DNA of 64,000 nt. Source: Methylocystis sp. SC2 (GTDB taxonomy: Bacteria; Pseudomonadota; Alphaproteobacteria; Rhizobiales; Beijerinckiaceae). A program made the translations under genes and the position numbers. The stretch is taken from positions 2,326,501-2,390,500 of the forward strand of contig NC_018485.1 of NCBI RefSeq assembly GCF_000304315.1. Direction: 5' to 3'. Positions within the stretch are counted from its first letter, which is position 1; the number at the start of each line of letters is the position of its first letter. Below are positions 63,973 to 64,000 of this stretch, piece by piece. The notes under the pieces were generated by a model. The model made no database searches, was not told the origin of the DNA, and saw only the letters and a program-made list of their open reading frames with translations.

Positions 63973-64000
63973 GCGCGAGCAGCGGAGTTTTCGCTGGGAC

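Noticed and set aside
1..64000. CRISPR arrays, tRNA or rRNA genes
   Set aside because: No regularly spaced 25-40 bp repeats and no cloverleaf or rRNA-like sequence were noticed; the only tandem array is the 10-bp one at 60023.

Overview
The window is a GC-rich chromosomal segment of an alphaproteobacterium of the order Hyphomicrobiales. The order-level call rests on gene order: ArsR/methyltransferase-metF-metH, DUF4164-zapA divergent from gap-pgk, and irr divergent from fabA-fabB-fabI. It also rests on the many REP-like palindromes typical of the order. A 16-cysteine copper-storage (Csp-type) protein, a Tat-exported multicopper oxidase and the overall gene style suggest a type II methanotroph such as Methylocystis or Methylosinus. 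That narrower call is an inference; no methane monooxygenase genes lie in the window.

Layout. Bases 1-5338 hold the methionine operon (regulator/methyltransferase, metF, metH). It runs into an IS110/IS1111-family insertion sequence (5364-6736) with 14-bp inverted repeats and a long noncoding segment after the transposase. Bases 6871-18885 carry DUF1810, multicopper oxidase, an MFS transporter, cstA-ybdD, a PAS hybrid kinase with a receiver-cyclase protein, a degenerate uracil-DNA glycosylase, ispG and an orphan antitoxin-like gene. Bases 18922-23294 hold an SDR gene and the minus-strand thiamin operon thiO-thiS-thiG-thiE behind a TPP riboswitch. Its thiE is fused in frame to a peptidoglycan amidase.

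Bases 23445-34521 hold a secreted coiled-coil protein, a GST, zapA-DUF4164, gap-pgk, peroxiredoxin, HbpS-like and TlpA genes, argH, a ThiE-like paralogue, a SEL1 protein and an esterase. Bases 34547-47969 hold flavodoxin-DUF2023, M48 protease, a REP-flanked DUF559 gene, lemA, def-fmt-truA, two paralogous small exported proteins, a molybdopterin oxidoreductase with its cytochrome b, a sugar epimerase, lptM-lysA and an L,D-transpeptidase.

Bases 48120-64000 hold dxs, a low-GC gene for a membrane protein with two alpha/beta-hydrolase domains, DUF123 read straight into hisS through a REP element, a Usp, a META-domain protein, a hydroxyacid dehydrogenase, an SH3 protein, an HWE kinase-regulator pair, irr, fabA-fabB-fabI, a cytochrome c and the Csp-type copper protein.

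Functionally most genes are core: one-carbon/methionine, thiamin and MEP isoprenoid supply (dxs needs TPP; ispG is a later step), lower glycolysis, unsaturated fatty acid synthesis and translation. The unusual content lies where repeats or insertions changed gene ends: the ThiE-amidase fusion, the DUF123-REP-HisS reading frame, a dispersed repeat whose ends supply TAG stop codons, the DUF559 cassette between lemA and the M48 gene, the IS1111-like element, and the tandem-hydrolase gene of foreign composition.
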